Assembly: GCA_011391075.1 (NCBI GenBank)
Contig: JAABRF010000010.1
Coordinates: 1 to 46,630, forward strand
Direction: 5' to 3'
From: Flavobacteriia bacterium
Lineage (GTDB): Bacteria; Bacteroidota; Bacteroidia; Flavobacteriales; Flavobacteriaceae
Length of the DNA: 46,630 nucleotides
A program made the translations under genes and the position numbers. Numbering within the stretch: position 1 is the stretch's first letter; the number at the start of each line of letters is the position of its first letter. The notes below the pieces were generated by a model. That model was not told the origin of the DNA. It saw only the letters and a program-made list of their open reading frames with translations, and did no database searches. Positions 23,806 through 31,811 of this stretch are shown here, one piece after another.

Positions 23806-24777
23806 TTATTCCAAAAACTTTTTGTTATAAATCGGAATGACAATCAAAGATATCAATCCAAAAACTAAAATCATCAACGTTTGAGCGGACCATACCAGCC
23901 ATCCAAAAGCGAAAGCTTTATCGGGATTAATTTGGTACATTTCAAATACTTTTTGTACGGCATAGGGGAAAGTTCCCAATCCACCATTGGCAGAAGTACC
24001 AAAAGTACCACCTATAAAGCCGTTCAAAACAGCCCCTAAGCTCAAATTAGAGGTTTCTGGAATAGCCAATGATATGACATAAAACATCAGTAGGTACATA
24101 GACCAGATAAATACAGAATGAAATATAAAAGCTCCTCTATTTTCCATAGTCCAAACACTGATGACTCCTTCAATCAAACCATCCACAAAACCTCTAACTT
24201 TTTTCAACCATTTATATTCCGAGCGTCTTATGTATGTATAGGTGACATACGCAACCACAAAGGATAAGAGTCCTACGAAGATCAATAAAAATGGATTTTG
24301 GGGTATTTTGGCTAGAAGAAGTTTTGAAACAAAGGAAAATTGGTAAAACAAGGCACCTAAAATGATGAGTAAAAGCATGATTAAATCGACAACTCTTTCG
24401 GCTACAATGGTTCCAAATGCCTTTTCAAAGGGAATACCTTCATACTTACTGATGGTAGTGGCTCTAACTACTTCGCCACCTCTTGGGATGATGAGGTTGA
24501 CTAGATAGGCTATAAATATGGCAAACACGCTATTCCAAAATTTGGGTTGAAATCCCAAGGGTTTTAATAAATATTTCCATCGATAAGCTCTTGAAAAGTG
24601 ACTGAGTAACCCAATGATGACCGCAACGCCTATCCAAAAATAATTGGCATTGACAATGGCATTTTTAATATCGGTTAATTGGACATTGGTTAAACCTTTT
24701 ACAGACCACCAAATGATAAAAACACCTATTCCAATGGAAAGGAAAATCCCTATAATTTTTTTAAGCTTTTGTTTCAC
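23806..24777 (-). CDS. UPF0104/lysylphosphatidylglycerol synthase transmembrane-like protein
   Basis: This 323-residue membrane protein belongs to the flippase-like family (UPF0104), related to the membrane part of MprF. About eight helices are visible. The family pattern includes HFSRAYRWKYLLKPLGF (about 61-77), LIIPRGGEVVRATTISKYEG (about 96-115), and GFIGGTFGTSANGGLGTFPY (about 254-273). It has no catalytic lysyltransferase domain, so the substrate is unknown but likely lipidic. It begins with GTG (24775-24777), the only start after the panD stop, four bases away, so it is translated with panD. Coupling to panC-panD is common in Flavobacteria but is not metabolically obvious. Confidence 0.9.
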   Translation of the reverse strand: MKQKLKKIIGIFLSIGIGVFIIWWSVKGLTNVQLTDIKNAIVNANYFWIGVAVIIGLLSHFSRAYRWKYLLKPLGFQPKFWNSVFAIFIAYLVNLIIPRGGEVVRATTISKYEGIPFEKAFGTIVAERVVDLIMLLLIILGALFYQFSFVSKLLLAKIPQNPFLLIFVGLLSFVVAYVTYTYIRRSEYKWLKKVRGFVDGLIEGVISVWTMENRGAFIFHSVFIWSMYLLMFYVISLAIPETSNLSLGAVLNGFIGGTFGTSANGGLGTFPYAVQKVFEMYQINPDKAFAFGWLVWSAQTLMILVFGLISLIVIPIYNKKFLE

Positions 24778-24781
24778 AAAT

Positions 24782-25132
24782 TCAGGTTAAGGTGTTGTTT
24801 TCACTATTGGGAAAGATAATACTGGGCTGAAATGATTTAGCTTTATCAAAATCCATCCAAGCATAAGATATGATGATGATGATGTCACCTTTTTGAACTT
24901 TTCTTGCCGCTGGACCATTCATGGTAATAGTTCCCGAATCTTTCACCCCTGGAATGATGTAGGTTTCCAAACGTTCACCATTATTCAGGTTGACCACATG
25001 TACTTTTTCCCCTGCAATCATGTTGGCTGCTTCCATCAAAGTTTCATCGATGGTGATACTTCCTACATAATTGAGGTCGGCACCAGTAACGGTAACACGG
25101 TGAATTTTAGATTTGAGAACTTCTATTTGCAT
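24782..25132 (-). CDS. panD: Aspartate 1-decarboxylase proenzyme
   Basis: This 116-residue enzyme makes beta-alanine from L-aspartate, feeding pantothenate and CoA synthesis. The self-cleavage site is Gly24-Ser25 in [12 protein letters not shown], where serine becomes the pyruvoyl cofactor. Other family segments are [15 protein letters not shown] and [18 protein letters not shown]. The C-terminus has a few extra residues beyond the usual end. The gene lies 120 bp after panC on the same strand and 4 bp before UPF0104. PanD and PanC supply and use beta-alanine, so the arrangement makes sense as one pathway unit. Confidence 0.96.
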   Translation of the reverse strand: MQIEVLKSKIHRVTVTGADLNYVGSITIDETLMEAANMIAGEKVHVVNLNNGERLETYIIPGVKDSGTITMNGPAARKVQKGDIIIIISYAWMDFDKAKSFQPSIIFPNSENNTLT

Positions 25133-25164
25133 GGGACAAAGATATAAAGTTTGACGTTAGATTC

Positions 25165-25176
25165 CGATAGCTATCG
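25165..25176. repeat. Perfect palindrome CGATAGCTATCG between panC and panD
   Basis: This 12-bp perfect palindrome lies in the 120-bp gap between panC and panD. It could be a short dispersed repeat or a binding site. No second copy is seen in this window. Confidence 0.4.
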
Positions 25177-25252
25177 AAATAGAAATTAGTCCTTGTTTTC
25201 TAGTAAAAACCTGAAGGTGTTTTTGTAATGCTTGGCTTTTTGAAAAATAATA

Positions 25253-26098
25253 TTAATAATCCAATTCGATATTATCAATCAATCTTACAGATCCGGCAAA
25301 AACAGCGATAAAACCCCTATATTTTTTATGTTTTTCCTTTTTATCTGTTGGTAGCAACGTTGTTTCATCGGCAATACTAAAATATTCCAATTCCAATAAA
25401 TTTTGCTCTTTAAAAGTCTGAATTACAAAATTCTCTACTTCTTTTACAGCATGTAATTTGAAAAGTTTTTGGGCTTTTTGTAAGGTTTGATATATCAAAG
25501 GAGCCGCTTTGCGATGTGCTGGTGTTAGTCTCACATTGCGTGAACTCATAGCCAAACCATCGGCTTCTCTGTAAATCGGATTTCCTACAATTTTAACGGG
25601 AATTTGCTTTTTTTCAACCATTTTTTGGATGATTTTCAACTGTTGGAAGTCTTTTTCCCCAAAAATAGCTACATGAGGTTTTACGATATCAAACAAGCGT
25701 TTAACAATTGTTCCAACACCGGCAAAATGTCCTTTTCGATGGGCGCCTTCCATGACTTTGTCTAATCCGTCAAAGTCAAAAACTTCAGAAACTATTTGGT
25801 TTTGATACATTTCTTTGACGGTAGGAATAAAAACCACATCACATCCGGCTTTTTGAAGTGCTTTTAAATCGGCTTCCAAAGTGGATGGATATTGATCCAA
25901 ATCTTCCTTGCGATCAAACTGAGTTGGATTGACAAAAATACTTGCCACGACTGTATTACAAGTATTCTTGGCGTTTTTCACCAAAGATAAATGTCCCTCG
26001 TGTAAAGCACCCATAGTTGGTACAAAACCCACTTTGTTTTCAAGTGGAAGTCTTTGTAAATAGGCTTGTAAGAAACGTTTGCTACGATAAATCCGCAT
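25253..26098 (-). CDS. panC: Pantothenate synthetase
   Basis: This 281-residue enzyme joins pantoate and beta-alanine with ATP to form pantothenate in the cytoplasm. The ATP-binding HIGH-like motif is in VPTMGALHEGHLSLV (about 26-40). The pantoate pocket segment VNPTQFDRKEDLDQYP (about 57-72), FGEKDFQQL (about 146-154) and the KMSKS-equivalent SSRN segment are present. The length fits the family (about 280). It is the first gene of panC-panD-UPF0104 and is divergent from the gene at 26226, sharing a 127-bp promoter region. Confidence 0.97.
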   Translation of the reverse strand: MRIYRSKRFLQAYLQRLPLENKVGFVPTMGALHEGHLSLVKNAKNTCNTVVASIFVNPTQFDRKEDLDQYPSTLEADLKALQKAGCDVVFIPTVKEMYQNQIVSEVFDFDGLDKVMEGAHRKGHFAGVGTIVKRLFDIVKPHVAIFGEKDFQQLKIIQKMVEKKQIPVKIVGNPIYREADGLAMSSRNVRLTPAHRKAAPLIYQTLQKAQKLFKLHAVKEVENFVIQTFKEQNLLELEYFSIADETTLLPTDKKEKHKKYRGFIAVFAGSVRLIDNIELDY

Positions 26099-26117
26099 AA
26101 TTTTTTGTTAAAAGGCA

Positions 26118-26166
26118 CAAACTTACCAATTAATAAATATATTGATGCTATTTTTTCGTAAATTTG
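26118..26166. promoter_or_regulatory. Divergent promoter region between panC and the glycogen-synthase-like gene
   Basis: Two -7 boxes are seen, one per strand: TAAGTTTG for panC (complement of 26118-26125, 19 nt before its ATG) and TAAATTTG at 26159-26166 for the plus-strand gene. Neither has a clear -33 TTTG at the right distance, so these are weaker calls. Confidence 0.4.
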
Positions 26167-26225
26167 CATAATATTAGTAGGAGTGCGTTTAAGTTAAACA
26201 ACACTGCTCTTGTTACGTTTGAATC

Positions 26226-27032
26226 ATGAAGGAACCGAAAGTTTTAGTAATCTCTACCGAAGTAATTCCCTATATGCCGGAAACCGACATGTCATTTTTG
26301 GCATTCGAGTCGGCTAAATTGGCGTTTAATAATGGTATGCAAACGCGTATATTCATGCCTCGTTTTGGCGTAGTAAATGAACGCAGACACCAGTTACATG
26401 AAGTTATCAGGCTCTCCGGAATCAATTTGATTATTGATGATATCGATATGCCTTTGATTATTAAGGTTGCCTCAATTCCCAAAGAGCGCATGCAAGTTTA
26501 TTTCATTGACAATGATGATTATTTCAAACGTAAAGCTGTTTTTACAGATGAGGACAATATCTTGTTTGAGGACAATGATGAACGCATTATCTTCTTTACC
26601 AAAGGAGTTATTGAAACTGTTAAAAAGCTCAACTGGGATCCGGATATCATTCACTTAAATGGTTGGATGACATCATTGATCCCACTTTATTTGAGAGAAT
26701 ATTACAAAGACGACGCCTTATTTAAAGATAGTAAAATCATTACTGCGTTGTACGATGACGGTTTTGAAGGAGCCATCAATCATGATATTTCTAGAAAAGT
26801 AGCATTTGATCAAATTGCCCCTTCGCATTTGACAACCATAGCCACACCCAACTTCATCAATTTACAAAAATTAGCCATAGAAAAGTCCGACAGTGTGATT
26901 TTTGCACAACAAAATGTGTCGGAGGAACTTAAAAAATTTGTAAGCGAACAAGCTAAGCCTGCATTAGAATATCATGGCAGAGAAGATTTTGCCGCGGCTT
27001 ATTTGGAATTTTACAAAAAACACATCAAGTAA
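26226..27032 (+). CDS. Short glycogen/starch synthase-like protein (GT5 N-terminal domain only)
   Basis: This 268-residue protein corresponds to the N-terminal catalytic domain of glycogen synthase (GT5). It opens KVLVISTEVIPYMPETDMSF, continues through the family core FIDNDDYFKRKAVFTDEDNI, IIHLNGWMTSLIPLYLREYY and KIITALYDDGFEG, and stops. The C-terminal GT1-type half with the donor site is absent (normal length about 480). The usual K-T-G-G-L motif after the first strand is replaced by TDMSFLAF, so it is unlikely to be an ordinary glycogen synthase. Such short forms are common in Bacteroidetes; the role is unknown. It may be cotranscribed with the DUF4270 gene (26 bp gap). Confidence 0.8.
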   Translation: MKEPKVLVISTEVIPYMPETDMSFLAFESAKLAFNNGMQTRIFMPRFGVVNERRHQLHEVIRLSGINLIIDDIDMPLIIKVASIPKERMQVYFIDNDDYFKRKAVFTDEDNILFEDNDERIIFFTKGVIETVKKLNWDPDIIHLNGWMTSLIPLYLREYYKDDALFKDSKIITALYDDGFEGAINHDISRKVAFDQIAPSHLTTIATPNFINLQKLAIEKSDSVIFAQQNVSEELKKFVSEQAKPALEYHGREDFAAAYLEFYKKHIK

Positions 27033-27058
27033 TTAATTCATTTTTTATAAGACTATTT

Positions 27059-28696
27059 ATGTTTAAAAAAATTTTAGTTGTAATGAAATATCCTATTTTC
27101 ATAGTAGCGATATTAGTAGGAATTGTATCTTGTGAAAAAGATTTTAAAAATATAGGTGAAAATCTACTGGATGATAATTTGTTTTCAACCGGTAGTTATT
27201 CGGCACAAATAAAAGCGCATAGTATTCGTGTCAATAGTAATAAAACCAATGGAATGGGTCACTATTTATTGGGTTACACTACCAATGCTCAATTTGGATC
27301 CCTTAAAGCATCATTCGTATCTCAATTGAATTTACCCAAATCAAATCCTAGTTTTGGAAATAATGCTGTTATCGATTCAGTCGTAATTACTATTCCTTAT
27401 TTATCAACATTGGATGGTACGCAAGATGCAACCGATCCAAATGATCCTACAAAAACTATAAAAGTTCCCAATTATGAATTGGATTCTGTGTTTACATCTG
27501 GAACTAATCCAAACTTTCAATTGAATGTATTCGAACTAGGGACTTATCTCAATCCATTGGATCCCAATAATCCTTATGTTGAAAATGAGTTGTTTAGTGA
27601 TGATGTTTTTCTCAAAACTGGATCACCTCTTTACTCTGGTCTTGTTTCTCCCAATAGAAATGACACTTTGATGGTAATCAACCGTTATCAGTATGAAAAT
27701 GCCAGTTTGACTAATAGAATTTTATATAAAAAAGATACTATTAAATTGGCAAATTCAAAACCTTCCTTAAAAATTCCAATGAATAAACAGCGTATTAAAC
27801 AAATCTTCCAAGATAATGCGAGCAGTTCTCATTTTGCTTCAAATGAAAACTTCAAACATTACTTCCGAGGTTTGTATTTCGAAGCTTTGAATTCGGGAAA
27901 TGGAACTGCTGCAATGTATCTCAATTTGGCAGATGCTTATATGACAATTTACTACACGCAAACAACCGTCGACGATGAAGAAGCAACTGAAGATTTGAAT
28001 GGAAATGGGATAAAAGGAGAGCTCAATATTGTATATCCAACAGCTGAAACCTTTGTATATTCCTTAAGTGGTATTAGGGTCAATCTTTTTGAAAGAAATT
28101 ACAATGGAACATTGGCTGAAAGTTATTTGCTCAATCCTAATGTAACCAATGGTGACGATAAAATATTTGTTCAAGGTGCCGCCGGTTCTGATGGAATTGT
28201 ACATTTATTTGGAGCTGATGCAAACACCAATGATATTCCCGATGAAATTGAAACCTTAAGAACCAAAAACTGGCTCATCAATGATGCTAAATTATACTTG
28301 TATGTAGATCCATCCAACTCTACTGATCAATATCCCAGTAAATTGTATTTGTATGGTATTGAAAATGGTTTAAACTATCAAACTTATGAAATCATGAATC
28401 AGGGAATTACACAATTGGGTGGAGATTTGGTTTTGGATGATGAAGACAATCCCGATTATTATTTATTCCATTTAACCGATTATGTTTCGGAAATCCTGAA
28501 GCCCGATACAGAAGTTACAATTACTGACTTTGGAATAAAAGTCTATGATTCATCCGATTTGCCATTGAGCGCTACAGACACTATTATGAGGAAATATAAC
28601 AATAATTTCAAAGGAGTCGTTTTGACAGGAAAGAATGTTAGCTTAGCTCCAAGAAATTTAAAATTAGATATTTTTTACACCGAAAAAAATCAATAA
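27059..28696 (+). CDS. DUF4270 family lipoprotein
   Basis: This 545-residue lipoprotein of Bacteroidetes has a signal ending GIVSC (Cys25 with the start at 27059; a second start at 27083, MKYPIFIVAILVGIVSC, is equally plausible) followed by EKDF. The mature protein is a long beta-rich sequence with typical DUF4270 elements: SIRVNSNKTNGMGHYLLGY near the start, an ASFVSQLNLP region, and LKLDIFYTEK at the end. It is acidic, with many Asn, Asp and Thr. Function is unknown; exposure at the outer membrane is expected. It ends only 3 bp before glmS, so the two are almost certainly cotranscribed. Confidence 0.9.
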   Translation: MFKKILVVMKYPIFIVAILVGIVSCEKDFKNIGENLLDDNLFSTGSYSAQIKAHSIRVNSNKTNGMGHYLLGYTTNAQFGSLKASFVSQLNLPKSNPSFGNNAVIDSVVITIPYLSTLDGTQDATDPNDPTKTIKVPNYELDSVFTSGTNPNFQLNVFELGTYLNPLDPNNPYVENELFSDDVFLKTGSPLYSGLVSPNRNDTLMVINRYQYENASLTNRILYKKDTIKLANSKPSLKIPMNKQRIKQIFQDNASSSHFASNENFKHYFRGLYFEALNSGNGTAAMYLNLADAYMTIYYTQTTVDDEEATEDLNGNGIKGELNIVYPTAETFVYSLSGIRVNLFERNYNGTLAESYLLNPNVTNGDDKIFVQGAAGSDGIVHLFGADANTNDIPDEIETLRTKNWLINDAKLYLYVDPSNSTDQYPSKLYLYGIENGLNYQTYEIMNQGITQLGGDLVLDDEDNPDYYLFHLTDYVSEILKPDTEVTITDFGIKVYDSSDLPLSATDTIMRKYNNNFKGVVLTGKNVSLAPRNLKLDIFYTEKNQ

Positions 28697-28699
28697 TCT

Positions 28700-30556
28700 A
28701 TGTGTGGAATTACGGGTTATATTGGTTACAGAGATGCATACCCCATTATTATTCAGGGGCTACAAAGACTAGAGTATCGTGGTTATGACAGTGCCGGAGT
28801 AGTCTTGTACGATGGTAAAAATATTAACCTATCCAAAACCAAAGGCAAGGTTTCCGATTTGCAACAAAAAGCAGAACTTGAAATTCCTATCGATGGTCAT
28901 ATTGGTTTCGGGCATACCCGTTGGGCAACACATGGAGTCCCAAACTATGTAAACTCACATCCACACCTTTCTCAATCAGAAAACTTGGTAATCGTCCACA
29001 ATGGTATCATTGAAAACTATGATACTTTGAAAAAAGAATTGATTTCAAGAGGTTACGAATTCAAAAGTGATACCGATACAGAAGTCTTGATTAACTTTAT
29101 TGAGGAAATAAAAAAACAGGAAAAATGTAAATTGGGTAAAGCCGTTCAGTTGGCTTTAAGTGAAGTCGTAGGCGCCTATGCTATTTTGGTTTTTGATAAA
29201 ACAAAACCCGATGAATTGGTTATTGCACGTTTGGGAAGTCCGATAGCTATAGGAATTGGAAAAGATAATACTGAGTTTTTTATTGCCTCAGACGCTACTC
29301 CTTTTATTGAATACACCAAAGATGCCATATATTTGGAAGATGGCGAAATGGCTATTGCCAAAATCGGGAGAGACGTCAAAATCTATAAAATCAACGAAGA
29401 CGAACGCGTCAGAGATTTTAAAATCCAACAACTCCAACTCAGTCTCGAGCAGATCGAAAAAGGTGGTTACGAACACTTCATGCTCAAGGAAATATATGAA
29501 CAACCCACTGCCATAACCGATACCTATAGAGGTCGTTTACACGCCAATGAAGGTTTGATTAAAATGTCGGGATTGGATGATCATTTGGGTCGTTTTATGA
29601 ATGCCAATCGCATTATTATCGTAGGTTGCGGTACTTCTTGGCATGCCGGTTTGGTAGCCGAGTATTTGTTTGAAGATATTGCCCGCATACCGGTAGAAGT
29701 AGAATATGGATCTGAATTCAGATATAGAAATCCTATTATTACCGAAAAAGATGTCGTAATCGCTATTTCACAATCGGGTGAAACTGCCGATACTTTGGCA
29801 GCAATCAAATTGGCTAAATCCAAAGGCGCATTCGTCTTTGGAATATGTAATGTGGTCGGTTCTTCCATTGCGCGGGAAGCTCATGCCGGTGCCTATACCC
29901 ATGCCGGTCCAGAAATTGGAGTGGCATCTACCAAAGCCTTCACTACGCAAATTACCATATTGTCTCTCATGGCACTTAAATTGGGTAAGGAAAAAGGAAA
30001 TATTGCCACCTCAGTTTACCACACGTATTTACAAGAATTGTTGCAGATACCGGGCAAGATTGAACAATTACTACAAGAGGATCAACACATCATCGAAATT
30101 GCTAAAAAATATAAGGATGTATCCAATTTCTTGTATTTAGGCCGTGGTTATAATTTTCCGGTTGCCCTAGAAGGCGCTTTAAAACTCAAGGAAATTTCCT
30201 ATATCCACGCCGAAGGTTATCCTGCTGCAGAAATGAAACACGGACCGATTGCCTTAATTGATGAAAACATGCCGGTTGTAGTCATTGCAACCAAGCAAGG
30301 GCATTATGAAAAAGTGGTAAGTAATATTCAGGAAATTAAAGCCCGACATGGACAATTGATTTCAATTGTAACCGTCGGCGACCATACTGTAAAGGAAATG
30401 AGTGATTACAGCATTGAAATTCCTGAAACTTTGGAACCTTTTACCCCATTATTGACTACCATTCCTTTACAATTATTGTCCTATCACATTGCCGTAATGC
30501 GTGGTTGTAATGTAGACCAACCTCGTAATTTGGCAAAATCAGTTACGGTAGAATAA
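28700..30556 (+). CDS. glmS: Glutamine-fructose-6-phosphate aminotransferase (isomerising)
   Basis: This 618-residue enzyme forms glucosamine-6-phosphate, the first step toward UDP-GlcNAc for cell wall and lipopolysaccharide. The initial Met is removed to expose catalytic Cys2 (MCGITGYIGYRDAYPII). The glutaminase domain (about 2-235) shows GHTRWATHGVPN and the SHPH.. segment, and the two SIS isomerase domains follow (about 290-430 and 460-600), with IIVGCGTSWHAG, ISQSGETADT, GVASTKAFTTQ and the C-terminus PRNLAKSVTVE. The length fits (609 in E. coli). No glmS ribozyme-like structure is possible in the 3-bp upstream gap. A terminator follows. Confidence 0.97.
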   Translation: MCGITGYIGYRDAYPIIIQGLQRLEYRGYDSAGVVLYDGKNINLSKTKGKVSDLQQKAELEIPIDGHIGFGHTRWATHGVPNYVNSHPHLSQSENLVIVHNGIIENYDTLKKELISRGYEFKSDTDTEVLINFIEEIKKQEKCKLGKAVQLALSEVVGAYAILVFDKTKPDELVIARLGSPIAIGIGKDNTEFFIASDATPFIEYTKDAIYLEDGEMAIAKIGRDVKIYKINEDERVRDFKIQQLQLSLEQIEKGGYEHFMLKEIYEQPTAITDTYRGRLHANEGLIKMSGLDDHLGRFMNANRIIIVGCGTSWHAGLVAEYLFEDIARIPVEVEYGSEFRYRNPIITEKDVVIAISQSGETADTLAAIKLAKSKGAFVFGICNVVGSSIAREAHAGAYTHAGPEIGVASTKAFTTQITILSLMALKLGKEKGNIATSVYHTYLQELLQIPGKIEQLLQEDQHIIEIAKKYKDVSNFLYLGRGYNFPVALEGALKLKEISYIHAEGYPAAEMKHGPIALIDENMPVVVIATKQGHYEKVVSNIQEIKARHGQLISIVTVGDHTVKEMSDYSIEIPETLEPFTPLLTTIPLQLLSYHIAVMRGCNVDQPRNLAKSVTVE

Positions 30557-30578
30557 ACTTCAATAGTAAACAAAATAT

Positions 30579-30614
30579 AAACCCCAAGGATTTCAGTAAT
30601 CTTTGGGGTTTTTT
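30579..30614. terminator. Bidirectional terminator between glmS and a flavoprotein gene
   Basis: The arms AAACCCCAAGGAT (30579-30591) and ATCTTTGGGGTTT (30599-30611) pair with one mismatch around TTCAGTA, followed by a T-run. It lies between the glmS stop (30556) and the convergent stop at 30619. Confidence 0.85.
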
Positions 30615-30618
30615 AATT

Positions 30619-31239
30619 TTATTTATCTGCAGGTAGCACATCGTGGACCATGGTATGGTTTCCTTCATTCCACGCCGATAAAATATCTGTAGCTACAGCA
30701 GCACCACTTCCGGCTGCAATGATGAACTGGCTTCTATGACCTGCTAATACACCTGCAACGAAAATTCCAGGCGCTACCACGTGATCGATATTACGTAAAT
30801 GGATGCGTTTTTTGGCTTCCGGCATCTTGGGATGAGCTGCAACATAGGATAATAGGCCTTCAATATTGAAATTGGCACTAGGTGTAACGGCTACTACAAT
30901 TTGTTTGGCTGTATAAGTGTTTTGTTCGGAAATCACTGTGAAATTACCTTCTTTACCATCAATTTTGAGCACCTTTTCATCAGAAATCTGTTGGATTTGC
31001 GGATATAAATCGAATAGATGTTTTTGACCGTGGAGTAAAATATCACCACCTTTTGTTCCGGGATTAATCCCCAAAGCATTATTAAACAAAGCTGTATGCA
31101 TACCGCTTTCACTTTGATGGATGAAAATTCCAATTTTTTTATCGGCTACAAAAGGTTTCTTACCTGCTGAACCAAGCGTTAAGGCACAAGACAATCCGGC
31201 AGGACCACCTCCAATAATTAATACGTCAAATATGTTCAT
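30619..31239 (-). CDS. Short FAD-dependent oxidoreductase (thioredoxin-reductase-like, single domain)
   Basis: This 206-residue flavoprotein has the FAD motif VLIIGGGPAGLSCALTL (residues 6-22) and a second FAD contact (GIFVAGVLAG, about 163-172), plus a C-terminal FIIAAGSGAAVATDIL segment. It looks like a thioredoxin reductase FAD domain from which the NADPH-binding domain and redox CxxC have been removed (usual length about 310). The single cysteine is in the FAD motif. Bacteroidetes carry many such short forms; the electron donor and acceptor are unknown. It has no close operon partner. Confidence 0.85.
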   Translation of the reverse strand: MNIFDVLIIGGGPAGLSCALTLGSAGKKPFVADKKIGIFIHQSESGMHTALFNNALGINPGTKGGDILLHGQKHLFDLYPQIQQISDEKVLKIDGKEGNFTVISEQNTYTAKQIVVAVTPSANFNIEGLLSYVAAHPKMPEAKKRIHLRNIDHVVAPGIFVAGVLAGHRSQFIIAAGSGAAVATDILSAWNEGNHTMVHDVLPADK

Positions 31240-31305
31240 GATATAAAATTTTTAGTTGGGCCAAAAGTAGACAAAAAGAACCTAGCTTGTGTGATGTTTA
31301 TTACC

Positions 31306-31340
31306 AAAAAAAAAGCTGCCTGAAAAACATCAGTCAGCTT
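31306..31340 (-). terminator. Terminator downstream of the 43-aa ORF
   Basis: The arms AAGCTG-c-CTGA (31313-31323) and TCAG-t-CAGCTT (31330-31340) pair around AAAACA with one mismatch. On the minus strand the stem is followed by a T-run (complement of 31306-31314). It lies about 100 bp downstream of the small ORF at 31443-31574 and could not serve the gene at 30619-31239, whose start it precedes. Confidence 0.65.
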
Positions 31341-31356
31341 ATGTTTATTTAGATGG

Positions 31357-31442
31357 AAATCCCAAATCCCAAATCCCAAATCCCATCTCCAACGAGTTGG
31401 GGACCAAATCTAAAATCTAAAATCCCAAATCTAAAATCTAAA
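31357..31442. repeat. Microsatellite of AAATCCC and AAAATCT units
   Basis: Four exact heptamers AAATCCC run from 31357 to 31384. After a short spacer containing CCAACGAGTTGG, related AAATCT/AAAATCT/AAAATCCC units continue from 31406 to 31442. The tract directly abuts the stop of the small ORF at 31443, so it would be its 3' untranslated region. The heptamer length means copy-number changes would shift any frame. Confidence 0.75.
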
Positions 31443-31574
31443 TTAATACCCAAATCTTCTTCTACCATTCCAAACATCTCGCTTGGTACAATGTTGAAGA
31501 GCCATTCGTTTATTTATTTGTAGTTCATCTCTGTTTTCATTTATAGCTCCGAAAAATCTTTTTAAAGTTGACAT
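31443..31574 (-). CDS. Possible small basic protein of 43 residues
   Basis: No family is recognised. The ATG at 31572-31574 opens a frame reading MSTLKRFFGAINENRDELQI and ending KRDVWNGRRRFGY, with 11 Lys/Arg. It has an amphipathic first half and an arginine-rich tail. Support comes from its place in an otherwise geneless 572-bp gap, a terminator downstream on the same strand, and an AT-rich leader. It has no clear promoter match (a TTTG lies about 90 bp upstream, the -7 box is poor). Two AGTACTAT direct repeats lie upstream at 31634 and 31651. It may be a nucleic-acid-binding or regulatory peptide, but this is a guess. Confidence 0.45.
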   Translation of the reverse strand: MSTLKRFFGAINENRDELQINKRMALQHCTKRDVWNGRRRFGY

Positions 31575-31811
31575 GATTGTTTAGTTTTAGTTATTTATAT
31601 ACTGAACAGACGCTGAAAGAATAGTATTGTTACAGTACTATGTAAAACAAAGTACTATTTAACTATTTATTAACAATATTCGGAATCATCTTTCTGATTT
31701 GACGTAACTTTATTAAAATTTGATACACTTATGTTTACATTTGGTATTGATTTTACTCTAGTTAAATTAATCTCTTTACCTTTACCTATTCTAAACAAAC
31801 CTTTTATCTAA
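31575..31811. other. Intergenic region with AGTACTAT direct repeats and M16 leader
   Basis: This 237-bp stretch has no gene. It contains two AGTACTAT copies (31634-31641 and 31651-31658), each with a palindromic AGTACT core, and a related AGTATTGT at 31623. These could be operator half-sites for the reverse small ORF. Nearer the M16 gene, TACCTTTA (31777-31784) resembles a -7 box on the plus strand, 28 bp before the start codon. Confidence 0.4.

Noticed and set aside
28697-28699. glmS-linked ribozyme
   Set aside because: Only 3 bp separate glmS from the upstream gene and no such structure is seen.
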